44,011 bases of DNA from Eubacteriaceae bacterium (GTDB lineage Bacteria; Bacillota; Clostridia; Lachnospirales; Lachnospiraceae). The notes under the pieces were generated by a model, which did not search any database, was not told where the DNA came from, and saw nothing but the letters and a program-made list of their open reading frames with translations. The DNA is taken from contig CABIYF010000025.1 in assembly GCA_902362875.1 (NCBI GenBank), positions 1-44,011 of the forward strand, read 5' to 3'. Below, piece by piece: positions 1 through 7,855 of this stretch. Position 1 is the stretch's first letter. Each line of letters starts with the position of its first letter. The position numbers were made by a program, and so were the translations under genes.

Positions 1-298
1 TATTATTTCGTTTTTCTCATATACACGGACGGCTATTCAAATCACTACAAGTGTGTATGTTGTACGGTATTGGCTAAGAATTTTTGATTTCGTAAACGGA
101 AGGTTTGTGAGTTTTTGAGCCTTCCAAACTTCAGCTTATAAACGATTTTAAACATATCGACAAATCGGTGGTTGTAAGTCTCTTTTATTTTTCGTTAGTG
201 AATATAAAAATTATTAGCCAATACCATTTAACATACACCCTCTGTGTGGTGATTCTTATCTTATTACTGCATCATACAGTGAAAGACTATCCTTCAAA
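1..298. repeat. Palindromic repeat element copy A (partial; H2 hairpin and terminal arm)
   Basis: The window opens inside a member of the intergenic repeat family also found at 16051, 20633, 34971 and 43915. Positions 1-50 match the right arm of the H1 hairpin of the other copies (CTCATATACACGG, then GGCTATTCAAATCACTA). A second hairpin (H2) follows: the arm at 51-77 (GTGTGTATGTTG...GGTATTGGCTAA) pairs with 214-240 (TTAGCCAATACC...AACATACACC), and pairing continues inward in AT-rich sequence. A smaller repeat around GGAAGG/CCTTCC lies near 98-125. The element ends with a solo arm finishing in TTCAAA (293-298), the inverted counterpart of the TTTGAA that starts the other copies. That end overlaps the stop codon of the nuclease gene on the minus strand. 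Nothing coding was seen in 1-293. Confidence 0.85.
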
Positions 299-1193
299 TC
301 AGAACTTTATCTAGAGTTTCTTTATCTAATCCAGTCATTGTCATAATTTGTTGATTACTCATTCCATTTTCATGCATTCGGATTGCAATATTTTCACGTT
401 CTTCCAAAATACCTTGTGTTCTGCCTTGTTTTCTACCTTGCTCTTTGCCAATTTGTTGATTATATTCAGCTTCTTTTTTACGATGTAGTTCTTCGTCATA
501 ACATACTTTGATCATTTCTTCTATGTCTCCTTTCTCTCGTAATAAAATATTTAATAGAATTTTCTTTTTGATACATTCTTCAACTGCTTTTTGAGCAGCT
601 ATTGTTGAATTCTTTTCATTCTTTTGATGTTTCCTGACAATATCAACAAAGATAGAGTATTCTTTTAAGGGTTTGCAAAGTTCCATTAGTTTTTGATTAT
701 ATCCATAGTTAATGTTTAACATAATGGCTTTCAGATTTAGAAATTCTTCATCAAAGGAATTTTCATGTGTTTTAAAAGCTTCACTTAAAAATATTTCTTT
801 GCGTTCGGGTTGTTTGTCTTCTCCATTATAAAAAACAACATATACAGGTTTTGGCAGTGATACTTGTGTCCTGCCATAGATATCTAATTGATTTAAACGA
901 ATATAATCTCGATATAATTCACCTAGATAAATCAGCCCACGAATTGGCATATTAGGATTTATCGTACTTTGATGTTCATATAGATTTAAAACATCATCAA
1001 TGATAAATGAAATATCATTTTCAATTCCAAGAAAGATAACTTGATTTAATGTATGTATTGTGATTGCTGATTCGTCTGTGTAATGTGTTTTTCGTATGGC
1101 GTTATATAATTCTAATGCCGATTTTTTGTCTGAAAAAATTTTTTTAAATAATTCGTCTTTATAATTTCTGTTTGCGTAGATTGTCTTTGTCAA
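294..1193 (-). CDS. Rpn-family recombination-promoting nuclease / PD-(D/E)XK nuclease-family transposase
   Basis: A 299-residue protein of the Rpn/Transposase_31-PDDEXK_2 group, known as recombination-promoting DNA endonucleases that are often multicopy in Firmicutes. The N-terminus has the family pattern around residues 8-20 (NRNYKDELFKKIF). The catalytic core is visible as D66/D67 followed by EHQ (E73, Q75) and the typical NMPIRGLIYL stretch. The C-terminal third is charged and helical, with the usual GKEQGRKQGRTQG hinge and a small HTH-like tail (MSNQQIMTMTGLDKETL). The start is TTG (1191-1193), preceded by GGAGG with a 6-nt gap. The stop codon (TGA, 294-296) lies inside the terminal repeat of the adjacent palindromic element, so the gene directly abuts a repeat copy. 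Function in this host is inferred from family only. Confidence 0.85.
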   Translation of the reverse strand: MTKTIYANRNYKDELFKKIFSDKKSALELYNAIRKTHYTDESAITIHTLNQVIFLGIENDISFIIDDVLNLYEHQSTINPNMPIRGLIYLGELYRDYIRLNQLDIYGRTQVSLPKPVYVVFYNGEDKQPERKEIFLSEAFKTHENSFDEEFLNLKAIMLNINYGYNQKLMELCKPLKEYSIFVDIVRKHQKNEKNSTIAAQKAVEECIKKKILLNILLREKGDIEEMIKVCYDEELHRKKEAEYNQQIGKEQGRKQGRTQGILEERENIAIRMHENGMSNQQIMTMTGLDKETLDKVLI

Positions 1194-1371
1194 TGTCTAC
1201 CTCCATATTATCATATGAATGTAATACTTACAATAAGTATTGAATGGATTTATTGCTAGAAGGTTGCTGGAAGTGCAAATATAATATATAATAAAATAAC
1301 ATATATGGATAAAATTTACAATATAAAATGTAAATAATTGTATTTTTTTAAGAATGTCTTATAAAGTATTA

Positions 1372-1401
1372 TAGACAAATTTTGTATAAATGCCGTATAA
1401 T
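1372..1401 (+). promoter_or_regulatory. Sigma-A promoter of the radical SAM operon
   Basis: TAGACA (1372-1377), an 18-bp spacer and TATAAT (1396-1401). An upstream in-frame ATG at 1390 falls inside the promoter, which favours ATG 1441 as the true start of the next gene. The rest of 1194-1371 is AT-rich with no gene seen. Confidence 0.65.
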
Positions 1402-1440
1402 ATGAACTATATAAAATTAATAGGAAAAGGAAACATCAAC

Positions 1441-2367
1441 ATGAGCGATTTTAAATATGTATTCGGTCCAATCCCTTCAAGAAGATTAGGAAGATCCTTA
1501 GGTATCAGCCCATTACCTAAGAAGACATGTAATTATTCCTGCATCTACTGTCAGTTAGGAAGAACCGATAAGATGACAAATAAACGTCAGGAATTTTATA
1601 AAACAGAAGATATCGTAGCGGAATTTAAACAATACATCAAAGATTCTGATAAATTCGATATCGTAACAGTCGTTGGAGAGGGAGAGCCAACATTAGCAAC
1701 GAATCTTGGAGAATTAGTCGATGAACTAAAAGCACTGACAGATAAGCCAGTTGCAGTGATCACAAATGGTGCGTTGCTTTCTGATCCGCAGGTAAGAGAA
1801 GAGTTATGTCATGCCGATATGGTATTGCCTTCTTTAGATGCTTATAATCAGGAAATTTCCAAGAAGATCGACCGCCCTTATGGAACGATCAAATTTGAGG
1901 AAGAATTTGATGGCCTGAAAAAGTTCACTCACATGTATGAAGGAGAACTCTGGTTAGAGATCATGTTAGTTGATGGGATCAACGATGATGAAGAGTCTAT
2001 TCTTGAATTTAAGAAGTTATTAAAAGAATTAAAATACGACAGGCTGTACCTAAATACACCAGTTCGTCCACCAGCAGAGGCAGATGTGAATGTTGTATCT
2101 GAAGAACGCATGCGATATGCAGTTGAGACACTTGGTGGTATTTCTATTGAGATGATGAGTTCAGGAGCATTTTTCAGTGAGATTGAAGATGACTATGAAG
2201 CCGTCAAATCCATTATCGGAAGACATCCAATGAATCAGTTTGAAGTACGAGGATTCTTAGAAAGCAGAGATGTGAAAGATCCAGAAGCAATGATGGAACA
2301 GATGAAACAAGATGAAGCAATCCATGTGATCGATTATAAAGGAATCTTGACTTTCCGTTTAAAATAG
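1441..2367 (+). CDS. Radical SAM protein
   Basis: A 308-residue radical S-adenosylmethionine enzyme. The cluster motif CNYSCIYC (C30, C34, C37) ligates the 4Fe-4S cluster that cleaves SAM, and is followed by a GEGEPTLA stretch typical of SAM binding. The N-terminus (FGPIPSRRLGRSLGISP) is characteristic of a conserved family in the broad COG0731 group; its substrate is not known to me. The last ~70 residues look like a small winged-helix-like appendage. ATG 1441 is chosen over an in-frame ATG at 1390 because an AAAAGGAAA site lies just upstream and conservation starts at MSDFKYVFGPIPSRR. The pyridoxamine kinase gene follows 53 bp downstream, so the two are probably cotranscribed. Enzyme class is confident; the reaction is unknown. 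Confidence 0.85.
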   Translation: MSDFKYVFGPIPSRRLGRSLGISPLPKKTCNYSCIYCQLGRTDKMTNKRQEFYKTEDIVAEFKQYIKDSDKFDIVTVVGEGEPTLATNLGELVDELKALTDKPVAVITNGALLSDPQVREELCHADMVLPSLDAYNQEISKKIDRPYGTIKFEEEFDGLKKFTHMYEGELWLEIMLVDGINDDEESILEFKKLLKELKYDRLYLNTPVRPPAEADVNVVSEERMRYAVETLGGISIEMMSSGAFFSEIEDDYEAVKSIIGRHPMNQFEVRGFLESRDVKDPEAMMEQMKQDEAIHVIDYKGILTFRLK

Positions 2368-2420
2368 TTGTTTTAAGATATAAAAAAGATAATCGAACCA
2401 CAAAAGGAGATAGATATAAA

Positions 2421-3293
2421 ATGAAACACAGTGTAAAAAGAGTGGCAGCAATCCACGACCTTTCAGGTTTTGGAAGAGCTTCCCTGACAGCGATCATTCC
2501 AATCCTCTCATCCATGGGAGTACAGGTCTGTCCGTTGCCAACAGCAATCCTATCGAATCATACTGGCGGATTTGAGACATTTAGCTTTGTAGATTTTACA
2601 GATCATATGCAGGACTATATTGACCACTGGAAAGAATTAAAGATTGATTTTGACTGCATTTATTCTGGATTCTTAGGTTCTGAACGCCAGATTGAGATTG
2701 TTTCCGGATTTATTGATGACTTTGGAACTGAAGATAACATGGTTGTGATCGATCCAGTACTTGGAGATAATGGAAATCTGTATTCAACAATGGATCAAGG
2801 ATTAGTCGAAGGAATGAAACGTCTGGTGACAAAAGCAGATATCATTACACCAAACTTTACCGAAGTAAGCCTTCTGCTAGGAGAAGAATATAAACAGACA
2901 ACAACCGATGAAGAGATCAAAGAATGGGTGAAACGTCTGTCTGATATGGGACCGAATATTGTTGTTGTGACAAGTGTTCCTGATAAAGAGAAAGATAAAG
3001 ATTCCAATGTGATCGCTTATGATAGAAGCTGTGATACATACTGGAAGATCAAATGCCGTTATATCCCAACATTCTATCCAGGAACTGGGGATGCGTATAC
3101 TTCTGTTATGATTGGAAGTCTGTTAGATGGAGACAGTCTGCCAATCGCATTGGATAAGGGTGTGCAGTTTATCACACAGGCGATCAAGGCAAGTTATGGA
3201 TTTGATTATCCAAACAGAGAAGGAGTACTGCTTGAGAGAGTACTGGAAGTATTGAAAATGCCAGTTGTTTTAGGCGGATATGAGATGATCTAG
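2421..3293 (+). CDS. pdxY: Pyridoxamine/pyridoxal kinase
   Basis: A 290-residue ribokinase-fold kinase of the PdxK/PdxY group, which phosphorylates pyridoxal or pyridoxamine at the 5' hydroxyl in vitamin B6 salvage. Visible landmarks are the N-terminal IHDLSGFGRASL, the ATP/Mg segment DPVLGDNG (111-118), TPNFTE (143-148) and the anion-hole motif GTGD (221-224) with catalytic Asp224. Length fits the family (~280-290). A strong site (AAAAGGAGA) sits 10-15 nt before the ATG. It lies between the radical SAM gene and a CAT-like acetyltransferase with short gaps (53 and 28 bp), suggesting one transcript. ThiD-like kinases share the fold, but the pattern matches pyridoxamine kinase better. The exact symbol (pdxY or pdxK) is less certain than the activity. 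Confidence 0.85.
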   Translation: MKHSVKRVAAIHDLSGFGRASLTAIIPILSSMGVQVCPLPTAILSNHTGGFETFSFVDFTDHMQDYIDHWKELKIDFDCIYSGFLGSERQIEIVSGFIDDFGTEDNMVVIDPVLGDNGNLYSTMDQGLVEGMKRLVTKADIITPNFTEVSLLLGEEYKQTTTDEEIKEWVKRLSDMGPNIVVVTSVPDKEKDKDSNVIAYDRSCDTYWKIKCRYIPTFYPGTGDAYTSVMIGSLLDGDSLPIALDKGVQFITQAIKASYGFDYPNREGVLLERVLEVLKMPVVLGGYEMI

Positions 3294-3321
3294 AAAACAG
3301 ACAGGAGGTGTCTGATCAGTT

Positions 3322-4020
3322 ATGTTTCATTTACTAGACCCAGAAAAATGGGAACGACAGAAACATTTTGAATATTACATGCAGATGATACCATGTGGTT
3401 ATACCGTCACAGTACGTTTGGATGTGGAAAATCTGTATCAGCAGGTTAAGAAATGTGGATTAAAGTTTTATCCAGCATTTATTTACTGTGCAGGAAAAGT
3501 CATCAATGAGAAGAAAGAATTTAAAATGGGAATTGATGAAGAAGGAAGGCCTGGATATTTTGACGTGATGCATCCAAACTTTACGATCTTTCACAAAGAT
3601 GACCATACATTTTCAGATATCTGGTCTTATTATGATGATGACTTTCAGACATGCTATCAAAATATCATAAATGATATGGAAACTTACAAGGATGTCAAAG
3701 GACCAAAAGGAAAAGAAGGTCAGCCGCCAAACTTCTTCTGTATTTCCTGTGTGCCATGGATGGATTTTACAGGATACAGCACATGGGTGCCAACTGGAAG
3801 GCCGAATTTATTTCCGATTATTACATTTGGAAAATATGTGGAAGAAGAGGGCAGAAGAAAGCTGTCTGCTGCTTTAACGATATCGCATGCAGCAGCAGAT
3901 GGATATCATGCTAGTATGTTTTTTGAAAGACTTCAGGAAGTATTAGATGAGTTTGTAATAAATGGGGTAGAAGGGTGTGGTTATAAAACTACTTCCCTTG
4001 CAAAAATCCAGCCGAAGTAG
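3322..4020 (+). CDS. Chloramphenicol acetyltransferase-like (CatA-type) acyltransferase
   Basis: A 232-residue protein of the CatA-like O-acetyltransferase family, cytosolic trimers that use acetyl-CoA. The catalytic signature HAAADG is present (H189 as base, D193-G194), as is the N-terminal WERQKHFEYY segment of CAT proteins. Most chromosomal members have no proven drug target, so resistance should not be assumed. The upstream AGGAGGTG lies about 13 nt from the ATG, rather far. The 3' end overlaps the convergent TetR gene by 32 bp (3989-4020). It is probably the last gene of the radical SAM-pyridoxamine kinase transcript, with the convergent regulator a candidate controller of this region. 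Confidence 0.82.
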   Translation: MFHLLDPEKWERQKHFEYYMQMIPCGYTVTVRLDVENLYQQVKKCGLKFYPAFIYCAGKVINEKKEFKMGIDEEGRPGYFDVMHPNFTIFHKDDHTFSDIWSYYDDDFQTCYQNIINDMETYKDVKGPKGKEGQPPNFFCISCVPWMDFTGYSTWVPTGRPNLFPIITFGKYVEEEGRRKLSAALTISHAAADGYHASMFFERLQEVLDEFVINGVEGCGYKTTSLAKIQPK

Positions 4021-4564
4021 AAGCGGACAACTTCTCCAACATTGATGAAACTTCCTCTTCAGATTCCTTAAATCCACCCGTGATCCACTGCCGGATCACA
4101 GCCATACAGCCGCTCACAATATAAATATGCAAAGAAGACAAAGCCTCCGCATCATAATCAGGTCTTCGGCTCTGCCACACTGGCATCGTCCAACGTTGTG
4201 TGGCAAGCAGAAGTTTGTTCTGAAATCCCGGATCACCATGATCCGAAAACAGAAGTCTCACCAGCTGTTTATGCTCACTGATATAAAAGATAATAGAATC
4301 CATCAATTGAGAAATCGAATTTTCCTTCTCAAACTGGATCATATCTTCTTCCAGCGTATTTAAAATCTCATCTTCAATCGACTCCAGAAGATCCATCGGA
4401 CTGGAATAATAAGTATAGAATGTACTGCGGTTAATATCCGATTTCTCACACAGGCGGGAAACGGATATTTTTTGTATTGGCTGTTCTTTTAACAAATAAA
4501 GCAGGCTCTCTCTGAGGGCACGTTTCGTCTTTAAAATACGACGATCAGTTTTCTTCTCTACCAT
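3989..4564 (-). CDS. TetR/AcrR-family transcriptional regulator
   Basis: A 191-residue one-component repressor. The N-terminal HTH (about residues 33-53, ISVSRLCEKSDINRSTFYTYY) has the typical TetR recognition helix, and the remainder is the helical ligand/dimer domain of the TetR_C_8-like group. An upstream in-frame ATG at 4672 would add 36 residues. ATG 4564 is preferred because AAAGGAG lies 8-9 nt upstream and homology starts at MVEKKTDRRILKTKRAL. The gene is divergent from the branching enzyme (167 bp apart) and converges on, and overlaps, the CAT-like gene. Ligand and targets cannot be read from sequence; control of itself and one neighbour is the usual arrangement. Confidence 0.85.
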   Translation of the reverse strand: MVEKKTDRRILKTKRALRESLLYLLKEQPIQKISVSRLCEKSDINRSTFYTYYSSPMDLLESIEDEILNTLEEDMIQFEKENSISQLMDSIIFYISEHKQLVRLLFSDHGDPGFQNKLLLATQRWTMPVWQSRRPDYDAEALSSLHIYIVSGCMAVIRQWITGGFKESEEEVSSMLEKLSASTSAGFLQGK

Positions 4565-4653
4565 ATTAAAAACTCCTTTAAAATCATATAAAAAAGATAA
4601 TTTACAAAAAAATAAAAAATGTTTGATAATCGCCAAAAACACTATTTTGGTGG

Positions 4654-4682
4654 TTGTTGTATACACATACATTTATTATAAT
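4654..4682 (+). promoter_or_regulatory. Promoter of the branching-enzyme gene
   Basis: TTGTTG (4654-4659), 17-bp spacer, TATAAT (4677-4682), 50 bp before the chosen ATG. The palindrome TGTATACA (4658-4665) overlaps the -35/spacer and could be an operator for the divergent TetR gene; this is only a suggestion. Confidence 0.6.
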
Positions 4683-4731
4683 ATACATATGAATGAAAAA
4701 CAACAGTTGTATGATAAAAGGAGGCACAAAC

Positions 4732-6537
4732 ATGAACCGGCAAGATTTTTATGATGGAAAATTATTTGATGCATATCGTTATATGGGTGCGCACAAAGAC
4801 GGTGATAAGATCCGTTTTGTAACTTACGCACCAAGAGCCTCCAGGATATCGATCATTGGGGAGTTTAATGACTGGAATGAAGAATTTATGGAACAAGATG
4901 CACAAAGTGGTTTCTTTTTATTTTACCCTGATAAAGCCAAAGAAGGACAGATGTACAAATACTGCATCTATGGGCCAGATGGAAATCGGCAGGAACATTG
5001 TGATCCTTATGGATTTGAAATGGAACTAAGACCAGGAGCATGTTCGATCATCAGAGATATCACAACATACAAATTTAACGACAGATCATGGATGCAGATG
5101 AGAAGTGTCGGAATGGAAGATGCCATCAATATCTATGAGATGCATATGGGTTCATGGAGAATGAACAACAAAGATGAGAATGGCTGGTATCAGTATGATG
5201 AGATTGCCAAGATGCTCGTTCCATATCTAAAACAAAATAACTATACCCATGTAGAATTAATGCCACTGTCAGAGCATCCATTTGACGGATCATGGGGATA
5301 TCAAAACACTGGATTTTTTGCACCAACGAAACGTTATGGAACCCCGGATAAATTAATGAAATTTGTCGATATGATGCATCAGGCAGGGATTGGAGTCATT
5401 ATGGATTTTGTTCCAGTTCATTTTGCAGTGGACGGATATGGACTGAAATTATATGATGGAACTCCATTATATGAATACGATAATAAGGATACTGGAGAGA
5501 GTGAATGGGGAAGTTGTAACTTTATTCATTCCAGAAGAGAAGTTCAGTGTTTCTTGCAATCCGCAGCCAACTACTGGCTGGAAGAGTATCATTTTGATGG
5601 AATCCGTATGGATGCAGTGAGCCGCCTGATCTACTGGCAGGGAGATGAAAGCAGAGGAGTCAATGATACAGCGATCGACTTCTTAAAAGCATTCAATTTA
5701 GGTTTAAAACAACGCCATCCAACCGCCATGCTGATCGCAGAAGATTCCACTGCTTATCCAGGTGTGACAGAACCTGTATGGAAAGGCGGGTTAGGATTTG
5801 ATTACAAATGGGATTTAGGATGGATGCACGATACTCTGGAATATTTTCAGACGGGTCCAGAATATCGAAGTCGTGATTATCACAAACTAACATTTTCGAT
5901 GGTGTATTTCTGGAATGAGCGTTATATGTTAGAATATTGTCATGATGAAGTTGTGCATGGCAAGGCAACGATCTTACAGAAGATGTATGGGGATTATGAA
6001 GATAAATTTCCACAGGCAAGGGCTATGTATATGTATATGATGATCCACCCAGGGAAGAAATTAAACTTTATGGGGAATGAATTTGGACAGATCAGAGAAT
6101 GGAGCGAGGCACAGGAACAAGATTGGATGATCTTAAAATATCCGATTCATGATGCCTTCCATAAATATATGATCAAATTAAATGACATTTACAAGAAGGA
6201 AAAAGCTTTCCATTACGATTATCATAGAGAAAACTTTGAATGGCTTGATTGTCATCAGGAAGAGCGATGCATTTATGCGATCGGAAGAAAAACGGCAGAT
6301 CACATGATCGTTGGAATCTTTAATTTCTCTGACAAAGAACAGAAAGATTATAAATTAACGATCGAAGGACACTATACGAGAAGAACATTGTTACATACTG
6401 AATGGGAACAGTATGGTGGAACGATGAAGAAACGTAAAGAAAATATTCATCTAAAGAAAAAAAGAAAAGACAGTGAGCTTACGATCACACTTCCAAGATA
6501 CAGTGGAGTTTTATTAAAACTAACGAAGAAAGAATAA
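4732..6537 (+). CDS. glgB: 1,4-alpha-glucan branching enzyme (GH13)
   Basis: A 601-residue glycogen branching enzyme that makes alpha-1,6 branch points. An N-terminal CBM48-like domain (about 20-110, APRASRISIIGEFNDW) precedes the GH13 barrel. Catalytic regions are visible: DFVPVHF (225-231), GIRMDAV with nucleophile D294, AEDST with acid/base E337, and CHDEVVHGK with H404-D405. The C-terminal beta domain ends in YSGVLLKL. It is slightly shorter than many GlgB proteins (630-730). An in-frame ATG at 4693 is possible, but AAAAGGAGG 7 nt before ATG 4732 decides the start. No other glycogen genes lie nearby, so it is a stand-alone glgB. It is followed 32 bp later by thioredoxin reductase and shares its strand and probably its transcript. 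Confidence 0.9.
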   Translation: MNRQDFYDGKLFDAYRYMGAHKDGDKIRFVTYAPRASRISIIGEFNDWNEEFMEQDAQSGFFLFYPDKAKEGQMYKYCIYGPDGNRQEHCDPYGFEMELRPGACSIIRDITTYKFNDRSWMQMRSVGMEDAINIYEMHMGSWRMNNKDENGWYQYDEIAKMLVPYLKQNNYTHVELMPLSEHPFDGSWGYQNTGFFAPTKRYGTPDKLMKFVDMMHQAGIGVIMDFVPVHFAVDGYGLKLYDGTPLYEYDNKDTGESEWGSCNFIHSRREVQCFLQSAANYWLEEYHFDGIRMDAVSRLIYWQGDESRGVNDTAIDFLKAFNLGLKQRHPTAMLIAEDSTAYPGVTEPVWKGGLGFDYKWDLGWMHDTLEYFQTGPEYRSRDYHKLTFSMVYFWNERYMLEYCHDEVVHGKATILQKMYGDYEDKFPQARAMYMYMMIHPGKKLNFMGNEFGQIREWSEAQEQDWMILKYPIHDAFHKYMIKLNDIYKKEKAFHYDYHRENFEWLDCHQEERCIYAIGRKTADHMIVGIFNFSDKEQKDYKLTIEGHYTRRTLLHTEWEQYGGTMKKRKENIHLKKKRKDSELTITLPRYSGVLLKLTKKE

Positions 6538-6569
6538 GGCAGAAACTTTGAATAAAAGGAGATAATATC

Positions 6570-7490
6570 ATGAAAATATACGATTTAGTAATCATAGGTT
6601 CCGGACCAGCTGGAATGTCTGCAGCAATCTATGCACAGAGAGCAATGCTTGATTTTGTTATGATCGAGAAAGAATATATGCCGGGAGGACAGGTCGTACA
6701 AACTTATGAAGTCGATAACTATCCGGGAATTCCAAAGACAAATGGAATGGATCTTGGAATGAAATTTTCAGAACATGCCAAAGAACTCGGTGTTGAAAGC
6801 ATCACCGCAGAGGTAAAAGAAATTCACGCAGATGATGAGATCAAAGAGATCGTTCTGAAAAATGGAGATGTTCTTAAAACAAAGACGATCATCCTTGCAA
6901 CCGGAGCTGTGCATCAGACACTGGGCGTTGAAGGAGAAGAAAAACTAAAAGGAATGGGAGTATCTTACTGTGCAACATGTGATGGAGCATTTTTCAGAAA
7001 TAAGGTAACAGCAGTTGTCGGTGGCGGGAATGTTGCATTGGAAGATGCATTGTTCTTAAGCCGTATGTGTGAAAAAGTTTATCTGATCCACCGAAGAGAT
7101 GAATTCCGCGGTGCAAAGATCTTTCAGGATGAAGTAAAGAAGAATGATAAGATCGAGATTTTATGGAATACGATCGTGACAAAAATCGATGGAGATGAGG
7201 TCGTGGAGAGACTTCACATACAAGATGTAGATAACCATGTGGATAAGTTACTAGATGTTGATGGAATTTTCATTGCAGTGGGAACAAAACCAGCTTCCGA
7301 ACTTTTATCCGGAAAGTTATCAACAGACGAAAAAGGATATATTATCGCAGGAGAAGACGGCGTTACAAAGATTCCGGGAATCTTCGCCGCAGGAGATGGA
7401 AGAAGCAAAAATCTCCGTCAGGTAGTGACTGCTGTGTCAGATGGTGCCAACTGTGTGTACTCTGTCGAGCGATATCTCCAAAATGCTTAA
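6570..7490 (+). CDS. trxB: Thioredoxin reductase (FAD/NAD(P)H)
   Basis: A 306-residue low-molecular-weight thioredoxin reductase. The FAD-binding GSGPAGMSAAIYA motif lies at 10-22, the redox-active CATC (C134, C137) followed by D138, the nucleotide-binding GGGNVALEDA at 151-160, and the C-terminal FAD motif GIFAAGD. It passes electrons from a nicotinamide cofactor to thioredoxin or a related protein. A clear AAAAGGAG site precedes the ATG. No thioredoxin gene is adjacent, so it could serve another partner such as a glutaredoxin-like protein or peroxiredoxin. A strong terminator follows. Confidence 0.92.
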   Translation: MKIYDLVIIGSGPAGMSAAIYAQRAMLDFVMIEKEYMPGGQVVQTYEVDNYPGIPKTNGMDLGMKFSEHAKELGVESITAEVKEIHADDEIKEIVLKNGDVLKTKTIILATGAVHQTLGVEGEEKLKGMGVSYCATCDGAFFRNKVTAVVGGGNVALEDALFLSRMCEKVYLIHRRDEFRGAKIFQDEVKKNDKIEILWNTIVTKIDGDEVVERLHIQDVDNHVDKLLDVDGIFIAVGTKPASELLSGKLSTDEKGYIIAGEDGVTKIPGIFAAGDGRSKNLRQVVTAVSDGANCVYSVERYLQNA

Positions 7491-7535
7491 TTTTCAGACA
7501 ATTTGAGACATTTTTATATAGTGACTCATAAATTA

Positions 7536-7597
7536 AAAATCAACCGCTTTTTGACGATTTGTGCTAGTTGTATAACAAAAAGCAGGTTGATTTTTTT
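7536..7597 (+). terminator. Rho-independent terminator after trxB
   Basis: The arm AAAATCAACCGCTTTTTG (7536-7553) pairs with CAAAAAGCAGGTTGATTTT (7576-7594) with one bulge and runs into T7. The stem is nearly symmetric, with A-tract before and T-tract after. Confidence 0.88.
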
Positions 7598-7743
7598 GTG
7601 GAAAAATTACACACATATTGCTAACAAAATACCCACAAAGTTATCAACATACAGAAATGGCATATTTTAGCCAAAAATGAGTTACCCACAGAGTTATCCA
7701 CATTATCCACATCCACAATTCGACAAATAATAACTGTGGATAA
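7597..7743. promoter_or_regulatory. DnaA-box cluster
   Basis: Within 147 bp there are three perfect 9-mer DnaA boxes: TTATCCACA at 7694-7702 and 7703-7711 (head to tail, no gap) and TGTGGATAA on the other strand at 7735-7743. Three one-mismatch boxes also occur: TGTGGAAAA (7597-7605), TTATCAACA (7641-7649) and TTACCCACA (7682-7690). ATACCCACA (7629-7637) is a two-mismatch site. The cluster occupies most of the trxB-hpf gap, upstream of the hpf promoter. No dnaA, dnaN, gyrB or rpmH lies in the window, so this is more likely an accessory titration/regulatory cluster than oriC. Confidence 0.8.
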
Positions 7744-7811
7744 CTTCGAAAAGAAACATATGTTTTGTTCACTATTTATAAAAAGATTTTGTTTTCTTAA
7801 TCAGAATTATA

Positions 7812-7820
7812 TGTTATAAT
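7812..7820 (+). promoter_or_regulatory. Extended -10 promoter of hpf
   Basis: TGTTATAAT is a perfect extended -10 (TGnTATAAT) located 36 bp before the hpf start. The -35 is weak (TTTTCT at 7792-7797 with 17-bp spacing). DnaA boxes end about 70 bp upstream. Confidence 0.65.
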
Positions 7821-7855
7821 GAATTCATACAAAAAAGGTAAAGGAGATGGGAGCC

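Noticed and set aside
1390..1440. Longer N-terminus of the radical SAM protein from ATG 1390
   Set aside because: This ATG lies between the -35 and -10 of a good promoter and lacks a ribosome site; family similarity begins at residue 1 of the shorter form.
3322..4020. Acquired chloramphenicol-resistance gene
   Set aside because: The CAT signature is present, but there is no mobile-element context, and chromosomal CatA-like proteins often have other or unknown substrates.
7597..7743. Origin of replication (oriC)
   Set aside because: DnaA boxes are present, but no dnaA, dnaN, recF, gyrB or rpmH lies nearby; an accessory cluster is more likely. Chromosome-wide GC skew would decide.
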